In this document: piece by piece, positions 1 through 7,306 of the stretch
How positions within the stretch are numbered: position 1 is the first letter of the stretch
Layout: every line of letters starts with the position of its first letter
IMG/VR virus record: IMGVR_UViG_3300045117_000178
Span: 1 to 59,847 of that record
Reading direction: 5' to 3' (one strand)
DNA length: 59,847 nt
Origin: a virus
Position numbers and translations under genes: made by a program
Notes under the pieces: generated by a model
Seen by the model: only the letters and a program-made list of their open reading frames with translations
Told to the model about the DNA's origin: nothing
The model's database searches: none

Positions 1-301
1 TGCTGTCCTGTCTGCCCACAAGGCCTGCTCGCAAGATCGCCTCACCCACGGGCTTGGATGCTATCTGGTAGATGAGCTCCATGAGGTGCTGGCTGATCTG
101 TTTGGCCACCTCGAGCGTGACGTCGGGGTTGGTGAAGTCCAAGGAGATGCCTTGGACCGGGATCGGTGCCTTGATCAAGTCCGTCTCCTTGCCTTGCCAC
201 CCGCAGTCGTTGCAGGTGGCATCATAGACCGATCCCTCTACCATCCTACCGCCTACGGTGACCTTTCCTGACCCGCACTGGGGGCAGATCGCTGTCAGCA
301 T
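1..301 (-). CDS. Zinc-ribbon protein, 3' end cut by window edge
   Basis: Partial gene with no stop before the left edge. It starts at ATG 301 behind a GGAGGAAGG ribosome site. The visible 100 residues open with MLTAICPQCGSGK and have a second cysteine pair CNDCGW about 20 residues on, a classic four-cysteine zinc ribbon, followed by an alpha-helical stretch. It overlaps the preceding gene by 56 nt in another frame. A nucleic-acid or protein-binding role is plausible for such a ribbon, but nothing narrower can be said. In contractile phages the tape measure gene normally follows the tail chaperones; it is not visible here and may lie further left. Confidence 0.7.
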   Translation of the reverse strand, partial: MLTAICPQCGSGKVTVGGRMVEGSVYDATCNDCGWQGKETDLIKAPIPVQGISLDFTNPDVTLEVAKQISQHLMELIYQIASKPVGEAILRAGLVGRQDS

Positions 302-623
302 CCTTCCTCCGTTTGCCGTACAGCCGGCTCTTCACCAGCGATACAAGCGGTGTGATCCTGAACGGACCCTTTGCGACCTCCTTCATCAAGTACTCGAGAG
401 CCGCCTTGTCCCCCTTGCGTTTCTGCTCCGTGAGGTAGGGGTAGAACGCGTCGTTGAACTCTGACCAGGCGTCCTGCGTGTGCTTCCCCTCGGGGTCGAC
501 CGCAGACTGGACGATCGCGCGGGTCGCCTTGTACTCGGCTTCCTGGCGCATTCGCCAGACGAGCATCATGACTGACTCCACCGGGCTGCCTGGAGGTGGG
601 AACTCCCCCATCAGATCGTACAT
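246..623 (-). CDS. Probable tail assembly chaperone, downstream (-1 frame) part
   Basis: 125-aa reading frame directly after the 369-aa gene. The frame is open upstream of its first ATG (623), through the end of the preceding gene and back past an A AAA AAT heptamer. A -1 slip there would join the two products, adding residues such as KKWLKTPLGWARANI before MYDLMGEF. No ribosome site stands out before ATG 623, which favours expression as a frameshift extension, as in most tailed-phage G/GT chaperone pairs. The C-terminus is basic (GKRRK, RKGHRRR). The protein alone is not recognisable; the role is inferred from arrangement and the slippery site. Confidence 0.6.
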   Translation of the reverse strand: MYDLMGEFPPPGSPVESVMMLVWRMRQEAEYKATRAIVQSAVDPEGKHTQDAWSEFNDAFYPYLTEQKRKGDKAALEYLMKEVAKGPFRITPLVSLVKSRLYGKRRKDADSDLPPVRVRKGHRRR

Positions 624-655
624 GATGTTGGCGCGTGCCCATCCCAGCGGAGTCT

Positions 656-1765
656 TCAGCCATTTTTTAAGGGCTCCAGATCCACGAACAGCTCACGCGT
701 CCGCTGGTCGAACCACGTGAAGTTGAGCCCGATCATGGCCAACATCTGCACGGCGTAGGACTTGACGATGTCGAGCTTGGCGTAGAACAAGTCCTTGCTG
801 AACCGACGCTTGTCGTCCAGGTGTGTGGGCAGCGGCCGTCCGTTGATGGCGTACAAGCCCGCGGCCAGCTGCATGATGCCGAGAAGATCGACGAGGTAGC
901 TGTCACCGCCCACGACGCCGTAGAGCTCGCGCTTGATGGCGAGATCCTCCTCGCCGCTAAGCGTCCGGTAGGTGATGACCAGCTTATCTCGAATAATCGT
1001 CACATCTTGCCGGATCTCACCTTCCTCGATGAGCTTCTCCACCGACAACGGAGAACACCGCGCCTCGATCTCCTTCTTCAGCTTCTCGATGCGGGCATCC
1101 CCGAGGCGGTCTTGCTCTGCTCGGATCTGGTCCAGAAGGCCAGAGAGGTCGGGCTGGTCCTTGAAGGGCGCGGCTGGGCCGGTCTCCTTCAACGCTTCCT
1201 TGTCCTTCTCCTCTTCCTTCTTCGTGACCTCTTCCTGGGCCTTGGCCGCGTCCGCTTGGAACTTTTGGAGGGCCTGGAGGCCAGCGACGGTTTCCTCGCT
1301 CAAGGTCATCTTCCTTTCTGGCTGCGCCCCGCGGTTGCGAAGAGCTGGTTGGTTGCCTGCGTACATCGACCCCACACCAGGCACGAAGCTCGGATCTCTC
1401 GCGGCCTCTGGAGGGAGGATACCTCCGAACGGCCCGGGCTTGACGGCCGGGCCCTTCCCAGTACGCAATGCGTACGGGTCCATCTGACCTGAGTTCCGAG
1501 CCTGCGCCTGCGCCGGGTCGTAGCGCGGGCTCAGCGGATTTGCCGGATCCCTCAACGCCATGGCCTGGTCGTGCATGGTCATGGGGTTGCCATCGGCGTC
1601 TGCCATGGGCTTGGCGTCCAATGGCGGGATGTGGACGGGTGGTGCGCCACCTAGTGGCTTACCACGCCCCTTGATCCTTTGCATGCGATCTTGAGCTGCC
1701 CGACGCCTGTTCTCCTGCTCGATTTGATCAGGAGTGAGCGGCTTGTTGAATTTCGTTGGGCCCAT
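656..1765 (-). CDS. Probable tail assembly chaperone, upstream part
   Basis: 369 aa, ATG at 1765 behind GAGGT. The N-terminal ~150 residues are low-complexity, rich in Pro, Gly, Arg and Gln. A charged coiled-coil stretch (KAQEEVTKKEEEKDKEALK) follows at ~185-205. The C-terminal ~150 residues form a compact domain (IRQDVTIIRDKLVITYRT, then GDSYLVDLLGIMQLAAGLYAING). Such a folded domain ending near a -1 slippery heptamer, with a second frame downstream, is the layout of phage tail assembly chaperones that coat the tape measure protein during tail building. The family call is by architecture, not by a recognised motif. The long disordered N-terminus is unusual for a chaperone. Confidence 0.55.
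   Translation of the reverse strand: MGPTKFNKPLTPDQIEQENRRRAAQDRMQRIKGRGKPLGGAPPVHIPPLDAKPMADADGNPMTMHDQAMALRDPANPLSPRYDPAQAQARNSGQMDPYALRTGKGPAVKPGPFGGILPPEAARDPSFVPGVGSMYAGNQPALRNRGAQPERKMTLSEETVAGLQALQKFQADAAKAQEEVTKKEEEKDKEALKETGPAAPFKDQPDLSGLLDQIRAEQDRLGDARIEKLKKEIEARCSPLSVEKLIEEGEIRQDVTIIRDKLVITYRTLSGEEDLAIKRELYGVVGGDSYLVDLLGIMQLAAGLYAINGRPLPTHLDDKRRFSKDLFYAKLDIVKSYAVQMLAMIGLNFTWFDQRTRELFVDLEPLKNG
662..668 (-). promoter_or_regulatory. Candidate -1 ribosomal frameshift site
   Basis: On the minus strand the sequence reads A AAA AAT in the zero frame of the 369-aa gene, three codons before its TGA. This matches the X XXY YYZ rule for -1 slippage. The -1 frame then stays open for the whole downstream 125-aa frame. 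No strong stem-loop was confirmed just after it. Confidence 0.55.
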
Positions 1766-1772
1766 TCGTACC

Positions 1773-2057
1773 TCAGAACAGCTTGGGTTGCTTGCGTGGG
1801 GGGATGAACTTCGGATCTCTTCTGCTGTCTCCTTTCACGAAGAACGCTTCGAGCATGCCGTGGAACTTGGCCCTGAAGGAATCCCTCCGCACATGTGGAA
1901 GCAGACCGTTCTGCGTACACCACTTGAAGAACTCGTCCACGCGGAACTTCATCCCGCGCGTCTCCCAGATCTCTGTCAGCTCATCGCCCGTGATGAAGGG
2001 CTTGGGAGGAAGAACTACTGCTTGCGGGATGTTGGTGCGCGCTGGATCATCGGCCAT
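1773..2057 (-). CDS. Small protein of unknown function
   Basis: 94 aa, stop 8 bp before the chaperone start, so probably cotranscribed with it. It has a predicted helical middle (FITGDELTEIWETRG, VDEFFKWCTQNGLL) and a basic C-terminus (RRDPKFIPPRKQPKLF). A promoter-like site lies just upstream (2075-2102). The position next to the tail chaperones suggests a virion-assembly role, but this is inference only. Confidence 0.6.
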   Translation of the reverse strand: MADDPARTNIPQAVVLPPKPFITGDELTEIWETRGMKFRVDEFFKWCTQNGLLPHVRRDSFRAKFHGMLEAFFVKGDSRRDPKFIPPRKQPKLF

Positions 2058-2074
2058 GCCAGTAATACATACGT

Positions 2075-2102
2075 CTTATGTACGTTTGTCAAGGCCTTCA
2101 GA
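2075..2102 (-). promoter_or_regulatory. Promoter-like site (minus strand)
   Basis: Minus strand reads TCTGAA, 16 bp, CATAAG, ending about 18 bp upstream of the ATG at 2057. It is a weaker match to the window-wide TGAAAA / TATAAG pattern. A TTGACA also lies in the spacer, so a host-type reading with a different -10 is possible. Confidence 0.4.
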
Positions 2103-2475
2103 TCAATGTGGTGAATTGCTTGTAGATCTGGGGAGTTTTGAGCAGGAAATCGCGCGGGTCGATCTCCCCGTGAGGGTAGGCGAGCACTACCGCGCTGACC
2201 GTGGTCTTGCCCCGGATGGCCTCGCTCCGCCCGTGAACGTAGAAGACGGGCTCCACACGTCGGCCCTCAACGTCCACGCCAGAGTAGTTGAAGAACGATC
2301 CGAGAGGCTTGCCCGCCATGTGCTCGAACAAGAAGATGCGATTGAGCTTCAAGATCGGGATGTGGAAGAGCTCGAGATGGGGGAGCCCCTCGAAGTCCAT
2401 CTCTACGATCTTGCCTCGCGCACAGCGCGCTACTTCTTCTCCGTCTTTGTAGACGACTGCTGATCCAAATTCCAT
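2098..2475 (-). CDS. Hypothetical protein
   Basis: 125 aa, mostly predicted beta (SAVVYKDGEEVARCARGKIVEMDF, FFNYSGVDVEG). It resembles a small soluble beta-sheet protein; no family recognised. Its start overlaps the end of the zinc-finger gene upstream by 46 nt in another frame, suggesting translational coupling. Confidence 0.6.
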   Translation of the reverse strand: MEFGSAVVYKDGEEVARCARGKIVEMDFEGLPHLELFHIPILKLNRIFLFEHMAGKPLGSFFNYSGVDVEGRRVEPVFYVHGRSEAIRGKTTVSAVVLAYPHGEIDPRDFLLKTPQIYKQFTTLI

Positions 2476-2699
2476 CCTACCGGCCCTTTCGTTCTTGGTG
2501 GTGGTTCAGTGATCGCCTTCAGCCCTGGCCGCTGGCAGAAGATGCACCTGCCCCATTTGTAGTCGCCAGAGTAAGGGGTGATGACGGTTCCGATTGAGAT
2601 CTTGTACCCTTCGTGCATGACCAGCTCTTGCGTTCGATGGCAGTGGATGCACTCGAAGACAAGGCGATGAAGGTAGTCGACCTGCTTGGTCTTGGGCAT
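2430..2699 (-). CDS. Zinc-finger small protein
   Basis: 89 aa. Two CxxC knuckles (CIHC at ~17-20 and CIFC at ~52-55) indicate a single structural zinc site. The C-terminus is hydrophilic (STKTEKK). The start ATG 2699 follows a minus-strand hairpin and TTCTTAGCTTGG, the tail motif that ends cassettes elsewhere in the window. Function unknown. Confidence 0.65.
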   Translation of the reverse strand: MPKTKQVDYLHRLVFECIHCHRTQELVMHEGYKISIGTVITPYSGDYKWGRCIFCQRPGLKAITEPPPRTKGPVGWNLDQQSSTKTEKK

Positions 2700-2706
2700 G
2701 AGGTCT

Positions 2707-2745
2707 CCAAGCTAAGAAGAGAGGCAGCCTTCAGGCTACCGCTCT
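2707..2745 (-). terminator. Hairpin plus TTCTTAGCTT (minus-strand copy)
   Basis: Minus strand: a stem of GGTAGCC with GGCTGCC around a short loop, then TCTCTTCTTAGCTTGG. This is the clearest minus-strand example of the hairpin and TTCTTAGCTT unit. It sits between two genes on the same strand, so it may attenuate or process rather than stop transcription. Confidence 0.55.
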
Positions 2746-2763
2746 CCCGATCGGCGGTCAACC

Positions 2764-3168
2764 TCACCACCTGATCCTCAACTTCTTCTCGTTGTCCACG
2801 GCCCATTCGTGCATGGCAGGTCCCTCAGAACCGCAGCTGTTGTGGCCGCCTCCCTGCCAGAAGGCATCGGTCAGCTCCTCCGGAACGGGGATCAACCTCT
2901 CCCACAAGCCGGGGTACGGATCTGGGTCGTCCGGCAGCCCGTCGTTGCCGTAGCAGCCGGACACCGTGACAGCGTGTGGGCCGATCTTGGCTTGTCCCAT
3001 CATGAAGTGCCCAAGCTGGTGAAGGGAGACCGAACGCACGCACGCTCGAAGTTCTCGATGATCGGCTTCCGGATGTGTGATGTGACTGAGGCTGAACACC
3101 ATGAGGAACGCGCCTTGGGCACGCTGCTCACCGTCTCTCGTGTACGAACGTTTGGATCTCAGGAACAC
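2764..3168 (-). CDS. Hypothetical protein
   Basis: 134 aa from GTG 3168. An internal ATG (~23 residues in, MVFSLSH) is an equally possible start because neither has a clear ribosome site. The folded-looking part contains a His/Cys-containing stretch (HQLGHFMMGQAKIGPHAVTVSGCYG) and an acidic proline segment (DDPDPYPGLWE). No known family recognised. Confidence 0.5.
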   Translation of the reverse strand: MFLRSKRSYTRDGEQRAQGAFLMVFSLSHITHPEADHRELRACVRSVSLHQLGHFMMGQAKIGPHAVTVSGCYGNDGLPDDPDPYPGLWERLIPVPEELTDAFWQGGGHNSCGSEGPAMHEWAVDNEKKLRIRW

Positions 3169-3461
3169 GAGGCACCCATGAGGTAGAGCCCGTCCTCCAC
3201 CGTTGGTCCGGGTATGGACATCGGCGTGTTGGGATGCACCTTGTCCAGCTCCGTGAGGAAGAACCCGTCACTCTGTCCGTCTGCGAACTTGACCGTGCAG
3301 TAGGGGTCTTCCCTGCTCTCACCGACTAGGCTGTGCTCGCCCCCATAGAAGATCTCGGTGATCGTGCCTACGTGACCCAGGTACCTGCGGTTGCAGAAAT
3401 CGTCGTCTCGACGGGCAACACGCACTCGATCGCGGTTGTTGAACTCGTACCACTTGGCCAT
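3159..3461 (-). CDS. Small SH3-like (KOW-like) protein
   Basis: 100 aa, start chosen at ATG 3461, two bases after the upstream stop and behind GGAGGAATGAG; a longer upstream extension in the same frame is only antisense-type shadow. The N-terminal half (RDRVRVARRDDD, GHVGTITEIFYGG) looks like a KOW/SH3-type small barrel, the kind that binds RNA or protein. The rest (CTVKFADGQSDGFFLTELDKV) fits the same beta fold. Function unknown. Confidence 0.55.
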   Translation of the reverse strand: MAKWYEFNNRDRVRVARRDDDFCNRRYLGHVGTITEIFYGGEHSLVGESREDPYCTVKFADGQSDGFFLTELDKVHPNTPMSIPGPTVEDGLYLMGASCS

Positions 3462-3462
3462 C

Positions 3463-4101
3463 TCATTCCTCCACCATGACTTGAACGATCGTTTGTGTTC
3501 GGAACCTGCACTCTTTGAACAGACGCAGGTCTCTGTTCGACTCGTCGTTGGCAATGAAGGTCGTGGCCTCTTCCTTCGATCCGACTTTGACCACCTCGTT
3601 GCCCGGCGCGAGCACAAGGTATTGAGGCAGTAGACCAGGTGGTGGTACCGAGACCGTGATGCTGGCGGGCTTGTCAGGGAGCTTGACCTCTTTCAACGCG
3701 GAGAAGGCGGGATTGAATGGTGGCACGTCATCATCGTCAGCTCTGCCCTTCTCGATCATCCTCCGCGCATTGTCCCCATCGATGATGGTCACGATGGCCG
3801 GACGACGCTCATTGGTTCGTGGCTGCTTGATCAACGCCCACACAGAGCCAACGGCCAATGTCTGATCGAGGTGGTCGGTCAACTCCGCCAACTGGGCGGG
3901 CTCGCCCTTGGAGTCGATGATGTCACGTGGCTTCGTAGCCCCCGTGCTACTCTCGGCGGCCTCGTTGACCAGGCCGATGAGGTCTGGATTGCTGTACTGC
4001 ACGAAGATCCTCGCGCGCTCTCGAAGTCGTTCCAGCGCGTGCTCGGTGACGAAGAACTTGCCCTCCCGCCCGTTGTCGGGCGGCCTATGAGACATTCCCA
4101 T
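3463..4101 (-). CDS. Hypothetical protein with toxin-like N-terminal motif
   Basis: 212 aa, ATG 4101 behind AAGGAGGAGTGC. Near the N-terminus FFVTEHALERLRERARIF resembles the start of small RNase-like domains (DUF4258-type), a tentative comparison. The middle and C-terminal portions (SVWALIKQ, RRPAIVTIIDGDNARR, YLVLAPGNEVVKVGSKEEA) look like two small alpha/beta units. A TATAAG promoter on the minus strand precedes it, so it probably leads the operon running to the left edge. Confidence 0.6.
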   Translation of the reverse strand: MGMSHRPPDNGREGKFFVTEHALERLRERARIFVQYSNPDLIGLVNEAAESSTGATKPRDIIDSKGEPAQLAELTDHLDQTLAVGSVWALIKQPRTNERRPAIVTIIDGDNARRMIEKGRADDDDVPPFNPAFSALKEVKLPDKPASITVSVPPPGLLPQYLVLAPGNEVVKVGSKEEATTFIANDESNRDLRLFKECRFRTQTIVQVMVEE

Positions 4102-4136
4102 GCACTCCTCCTTGGAGCTAGGTGACCACTTGGACT

Positions 4137-4164
4137 CTTATACCAACGTGGGCGTGAAGATTCG
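4137..4164 (-). promoter_or_regulatory. Promoter-like site (minus strand)
   Basis: Minus strand TATAAG at 4142-4137 with a weak A-containing -35 (CCGAAT) 17 bp upstream. It precedes the gene at 3463-4101. A minus-strand version of the promoter pattern seen before plus-strand cassettes. Confidence 0.5.
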
Positions 4165-4166
4165 GA

Positions 4167-4487
4167 TCACTTCTTGGTCAGATCCGCCAACCCCTGGAGC
4201 AGCTGCTTGAGGTCGTCCATCGTGGGCGGCTTCCTCGAATCGTCAGGCTTCCACGGCGTGTTAGAGGGCTGGAGCCTGCCGGTAGCCAAAGCTACCCTCA
4301 CGCTCTCGACGTACATGGTGTAGAGGTGCTCGACCTGCTGACGAGCTCGTCGCTCGCACATCTTAGCCAGAGCCAGGCAGTTGCTGCAAACGATCACACC
4401 TTGGAACTCGTTCTTGCCCTTCGTCGGGTGACCGCAGTTGAGGCAGAGATGGAAGCCTGGTTGGAGAGCAGTGAGTTCAGACACCAT
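4167..4487 (-). CDS. Zinc-finger protein
   Basis: 106 aa. Two pairs CLNCGHP and CSNCLAL about 20 residues apart form a zinc knuckle; the rest is helical (ARQQVEHLYTMYVESVRVALATG) with a basic C-terminus. One of several small zinc-binding proteins here. Its start overlaps the upstream gene by 11 nt. Function unknown; a nucleic-acid-binding or regulatory role is possible. Confidence 0.6.
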   Translation of the reverse strand: MVSELTALQPGFHLCLNCGHPTKGKNEFQGVIVCSNCLALAKMCERRARQQVEHLYTMYVESVRVALATGRLQPSNTPWKPDDSRKPPTMDDLKQLLQGLADLTKK

Positions 4488-4914
4488 GCAGACCCGACCT
4501 CTGAAGTCGGCTCTCGATGTCCCTCTCTTCGGCCCCCTTCAGCTCGCCGCGGACGATCCGCTTCATGCCTTCACCCACTGGACCCTCCTGGTCCAACGGG
4601 TAGATGTAGGTAGGCTGGATCGTCATCTTGGGAAGGGGGCCAGGGCACATGTCGACGGTGGTGAAGAACGTGCGGCGCTGCAGATGCTGCAGAGGCGGCT
4701 CACCCTTGGCCCTGGCCTCCAGCAGCTCCTGCTGCGTGGGAGCGATGGGCAGATGCACGGTCGTGACCTGAAGGACATTCAGGAACGTGATGGGTGTGCA
4801 GGTCTCCATCATCGCGGCCAGGTCGTCGTAGGTCTTGAACGACTGACCGAAGTAGCGGTTGTTCGAATCGCCGAAGAAGAACATCCCCGGCTCTTCGTGC
4901 TCGATCTTCTCCAC
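4477..4914 (-). CDS. Hypothetical protein
   Basis: 145 aa, ATG 4914, three bases after the upstream stop. Mixed alpha/beta composition (FFFGDSNNRYFGQSFKTYDDLAAMMETC; FLNVLQVTTVHLPIAP). No motif recognised. It is part of the minus-strand operon that starts at 5226. Confidence 0.6.
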   Translation of the reverse strand: MEKIEHEEPGMFFFGDSNNRYFGQSFKTYDDLAAMMETCTPITFLNVLQVTTVHLPIAPTQQELLEARAKGEPPLQHLQRRTFFTTVDMCPGPLPKMTIQPTYIYPLDQEGPVGEGMKRIVRGELKGAEERDIESRLQRSGLHGV

Positions 4915-4917
4915 GAA

Positions 4918-5226
4918 TCACCTCCGCATGCCCATGTAGGGATTGTAGTGTTGCAGCTCCACGACCAGCGGCTGTTCGGAGAGCTGGTACTTCTCCACCT
5001 TCGACCCCAGCAGTCCGTCTGGCCCAAACAGCGTGCCGGTGCGGTCGAGGTTCCTCAGCGTGAACATGAGGATTCGCTTGTCGTCGATCCAGTGAACGTC
5101 CAGGACTTCGACAAGCCCTGACATTCGACTGATCGCAGGGAAGGCAGACACATGGAATCCGGACTTCCAGATGTTGGTGCCTTCGATCCACTTGGTCTCT
5201 TCCACTGTCGTCTTCACCTCCTGCAA
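4918..5226 (-). CDS. Hypothetical protein
   Basis: 102 aa, beginning MQEVKTTVEETKW and ending HYNPYMGMRR. Predicted beta-rich (VEVLDVHWIDDKRILMFTLRNL). It is the first minus-strand gene next to the divergent plus-strand promoter at 5247-5275. No family recognised. Confidence 0.6.
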   Translation of the reverse strand: MQEVKTTVEETKWIEGTNIWKSGFHVSAFPAISRMSGLVEVLDVHWIDDKRILMFTLRNLDRTGTLFGPDGLLGSKVEKYQLSEQPLVVELQHYNPYMGMRR

Positions 5227-5246
5227 GAACCTAACAGATCTGCCGA

Positions 5247-5275
5247 GAAAAAGCCATCGGAGCTAAGGTTATAAG
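5247..5275 (+). promoter_or_regulatory. Cassette promoter
   Basis: GAAAAA, 17 bp, TATAAG, then GATCAATAAG and a ribosome site AAAGGAG before ATG 5298. One of the best matches to the recurrent plus-strand promoter. Confidence 0.7.
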
Positions 5276-5297
5276 ATCAATAAGAAAGGAGGTCATT

Positions 5298-5636
5298 ATG
5301 GCCTTGCCTGCGATCGCAGCCGGAATCATCCGGCAGGCACTTCAGGTCAACTCTCGGCTGACGTACGACGAGTTCATCTCGGAGCACTCCGCGACTCTCC
5401 GCAAGGAGGGTCGTACGGTCTCGAAGAAGTACTTCGAGATCGTGCGGAGCCAGTTCAAGCCCTCCTCAGCCGCCCCAGCTCCTCCTTCCGGCATCCCTCA
5501 GTCGGTGTCGGAGGCCCTCGCCACCCTGGCCGGTGCGATGAAGGGCCTGGGCTGGGAATCGGTGGTCATCACCAACGGCAAGGTGACGATCACCGAGCGG
5601 CGCGTCCACACGCTGGACCTCTGCCCGCATGTCTAG
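5298..5636 (+). CDS. Hypothetical protein
   Basis: 112 aa, ATG behind AAAGGAGGTCATT, first gene of a two-gene plus-strand cassette. The N-terminal ~55 residues are helical (AAGIIRQALQVNSRLTYDEF; HSATLRKEGRTVSKKYFEIV) and look like a small DNA-binding or adaptor helix bundle. A Pro/Ala linker follows, then a helix and a short beta hairpin (ESVVITNGKVTITERR). Not recognised as a known family. Confidence 0.65.
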   Translation: MALPAIAAGIIRQALQVNSRLTYDEFISEHSATLRKEGRTVSKKYFEIVRSQFKPSSAAPAPPSGIPQSVSEALATLAGAMKGLGWESVVITNGKVTITERRVHTLDLCPHV

Positions 5637-6054
5637 GGCTCGCCGCCTGACCCTGGTCGATCAAATCGACCTGGGGCGGGATGACGAGTACGATGGGCTC
5701 ACCCTGCGCAACTTCAGCGCGGGTGGACCCATCGTGGCGCAGCTCCTGGATGGCCAGATCCAGGAAAACGAGGTCATCGCCATCGTCTCAGCCGATGGCC
5801 AGCGCTGCCGCCTCGTCGCCGACCTTGCGGGGGTTGGCGGCGTCTTCCTTCCGCGGATCGACCCCGCCCAGAAGTGGTCGATCGGTCTCAAGGTGAACGA
5901 GTTCCTGCGTGGCATCGTCGATGGCCACGCAAGGATCAGAGAGCGCCTTGAGGAGGCCAGAGATCGCATCATCAGATCAATGGCCAAGTCAGAGGTCATG
6001 AAGGCTGCGCGCAAATCCAAAAGGAGGATCAGGAAGCGCAGCTACGAGCAGTAG
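5629..6054 (+). CDS. Hypothetical protein
   Basis: 141 aa, overlapping the previous gene by 8 nt, so translationally coupled. The first ~75 residues are beta-rich (DEYDGLTLRNFSAGG, ENEVIAIVSADGQRCRLVAD). The last 50 form a basic helix (HARIRERLEEARDRIIRS, KAARKSKRRIRKRS), suggesting nucleic-acid contact. A strong hairpin terminator follows. Function unknown. Confidence 0.65.
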   Translation: MSRARRLTLVDQIDLGRDDEYDGLTLRNFSAGGPIVAQLLDGQIQENEVIAIVSADGQRCRLVADLAGVGGVFLPRIDPAQKWSIGLKVNEFLRGIVDGHARIRERLEEARDRIIRSMAKSEVMKAARKSKRRIRKRSYEQ

Positions 6055-6065
6055 ACCACAGCAGA

Positions 6066-6112
6066 CCCCTCCCTCGGGCCGCGGCCGAGGGAGGGGGTTC
6101 TACTCTTAGCTT
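6066..6112 (+). terminator. Cassette terminator with TTAGCTT tail
   Basis: Perfect 12-bp stem (CCCCTCCCTCGG with CCGAGGGAGGGG, loop GCCGCGG) followed by TTCTACTCTTAGCTT rather than a T-run. The TTAGCT also supplies the TAA stop of the convergent HAD gene. Confidence 0.75.
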
Positions 6113-6513
6113 CCAAGTGGATCATACGCCCAGTAGGGCTTGAACTTCAGCACGCGCTTTGCCAGGCCCGTAGGCACACCGGTGAACTCGATGTTGCGAT
6201 CGTCCACGTAGCTGTCAGCGAGCAGCTTCTTGCAGCCTTCGCCGCCCGGCCAAGGATGGCCGTTGATGTAGTGGAAGGGCACGCCCAGCTCGCGCAGGTG
6301 GGCACGAAGCTCGGGCGTGTCGTTCCTGCACGTCCACACGACGATCTTGACGCCAGCAGCCTCCATCTCCCTCAGCTCCTCGATCATGCCCTTGAGCACG
6401 GGACCGAAGTCCGTCTGGCTGAAGTCGCCATCGTAGTCAAGGAGCGTGCCGTCGAGGTCCAGCGCACAGATCTTTGGCCTTCCCTGATCGAACTCTCGCA
6501 TTGTCTCGGGCAT
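6106..6513 (-). CDS. HAD-family phosphatase
   Basis: 135 aa. Motif I is CALDLDGTLLDYDGDF (nucleophile Asp in DLDGT), motif II is VVWTCRND, and ADSYVDDRNIE near the C-terminus fits the acidic motif IV. The size is that of a minimal HAD core without a cap. ATG 6513 was chosen because GGAG lies 8 nt upstream; an ATG at 6534 is possible. The substrate is unknown. A P-loop kinase lies in the same operon (7475-7987), so a nucleic-acid end-repair pairing like the two halves of polynucleotide kinase-phosphatase is conceivable but unproven. Confidence 0.8.
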   Translation of the reverse strand: MPETMREFDQGRPKICALDLDGTLLDYDGDFSQTDFGPVLKGMIEELREMEAAGVKIVVWTCRNDTPELRAHLRELGVPFHYINGHPWPGGEGCKKLLADSYVDDRNIEFTGVPTGLAKRVLKFKPYWAYDPLGS

Positions 6514-6535
6514 TCGTCGTTCTCCGGCCGCCATT

Positions 6536-7306
6536 CTACGGCGCGGCCACGGCCGCGGCAACTGCGAGTGCGGTGGCCGCGTCCTTCGACATCTTCAGAG
6601 GCGGCAGCTTGTCCAGGCTGTAGGGCTTGCCGAGGTCGGCGATGACCGAGAGCAGGAGCTCCTCATTCTCAGTCAGGTCGGTCTTGACCTGCTGGTACTC
6701 CTGCTCGAGCTTCTTGCTCTGCTCGAGGACGGCTTCGAGCGCCTCGCCGTTATTCCCGTACTGGATCTTGCGAATCCGCTCGTTGTACTCGCGGCTGATG
6801 GCCGCGGTCGCCTCACGGATCTTGGACTCCTTCTCGGCCTTGAGCCTGGCGATCTCGTCCTCGTTGACCTTCTGCTGGGTCCTCCGCAGCCGGCCGGCCT
6901 GGTCGCTCAACGGCCCCATGAGTCGGGCGACCTCGAGCTCCTTGGCCCGGATGCCCTCGGCCGTCTGCTTTCGCAGGACTTGCTGCGCACGATGGAGGTA
7001 GGCACCGACCACGTAGTTGATCCCGTGGACGAAGGAGTCCTTGTTCGGTTGGTCGGTGCCGATGAGCGCCTGGATCTCCTCCGGCCAGCCGCTGAAGACC
7101 TTGAGCATCTCCTCAGCCACTGCCGAGATCACCTCCTCCTTCTTGGCCGCCGCCTTCTTCTCGTCCTTCTCTTCCTGCGTGGGCACGCCCTTGAGCAGCT
7201 CCTGGCGCACCTTCTCGCGCTTCTTCTCGCGCTCGCGCTCCTCCTCCTTCTTCTTCTTCTTGCCGGCCTCTGCCTCGGACTGGTCCTTCGCCTTCTCCTT
7301 GGTCAT
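6536..7306 (-). CDS. Charged coiled-coil protein
   Basis: 256 aa behind GGAGGAGGAAC. The first ~60 residues are almost only Lys, Glu, Arg and Ala. A folded region follows (EEMLKVFSGWPEEIQALIG), then a long coiled coil (~120-225, with EIARLKAEKESKIREA) and an Ala/Val-rich C-terminus (ALAVAAAVAAP). The first 20 nt of the gene match the start of the Lys/Pro-rich gene at 17854 (both begin MTKEKAK). A structural or scaffolding role is possible. Its first 194 nt overlap the preceding gene out of frame. Confidence 0.65.
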   Translation of the reverse strand: MTKEKAKDQSEAEAGKKKKKEEEREREKKREKVRQELLKGVPTQEEKDEKKAAAKKEEVISAVAEEMLKVFSGWPEEIQALIGTDQPNKDSFVHGINYVVGAYLHRAQQVLRKQTAEGIRAKELEVARLMGPLSDQAGRLRRTQQKVNEDEIARLKAEKESKIREATAAISREYNERIRKIQYGNNGEALEAVLEQSKKLEQEYQQVKTDLTENEELLLSVIADLGKPYSLDKLPPLKMSKDAATALAVAAAVAAP

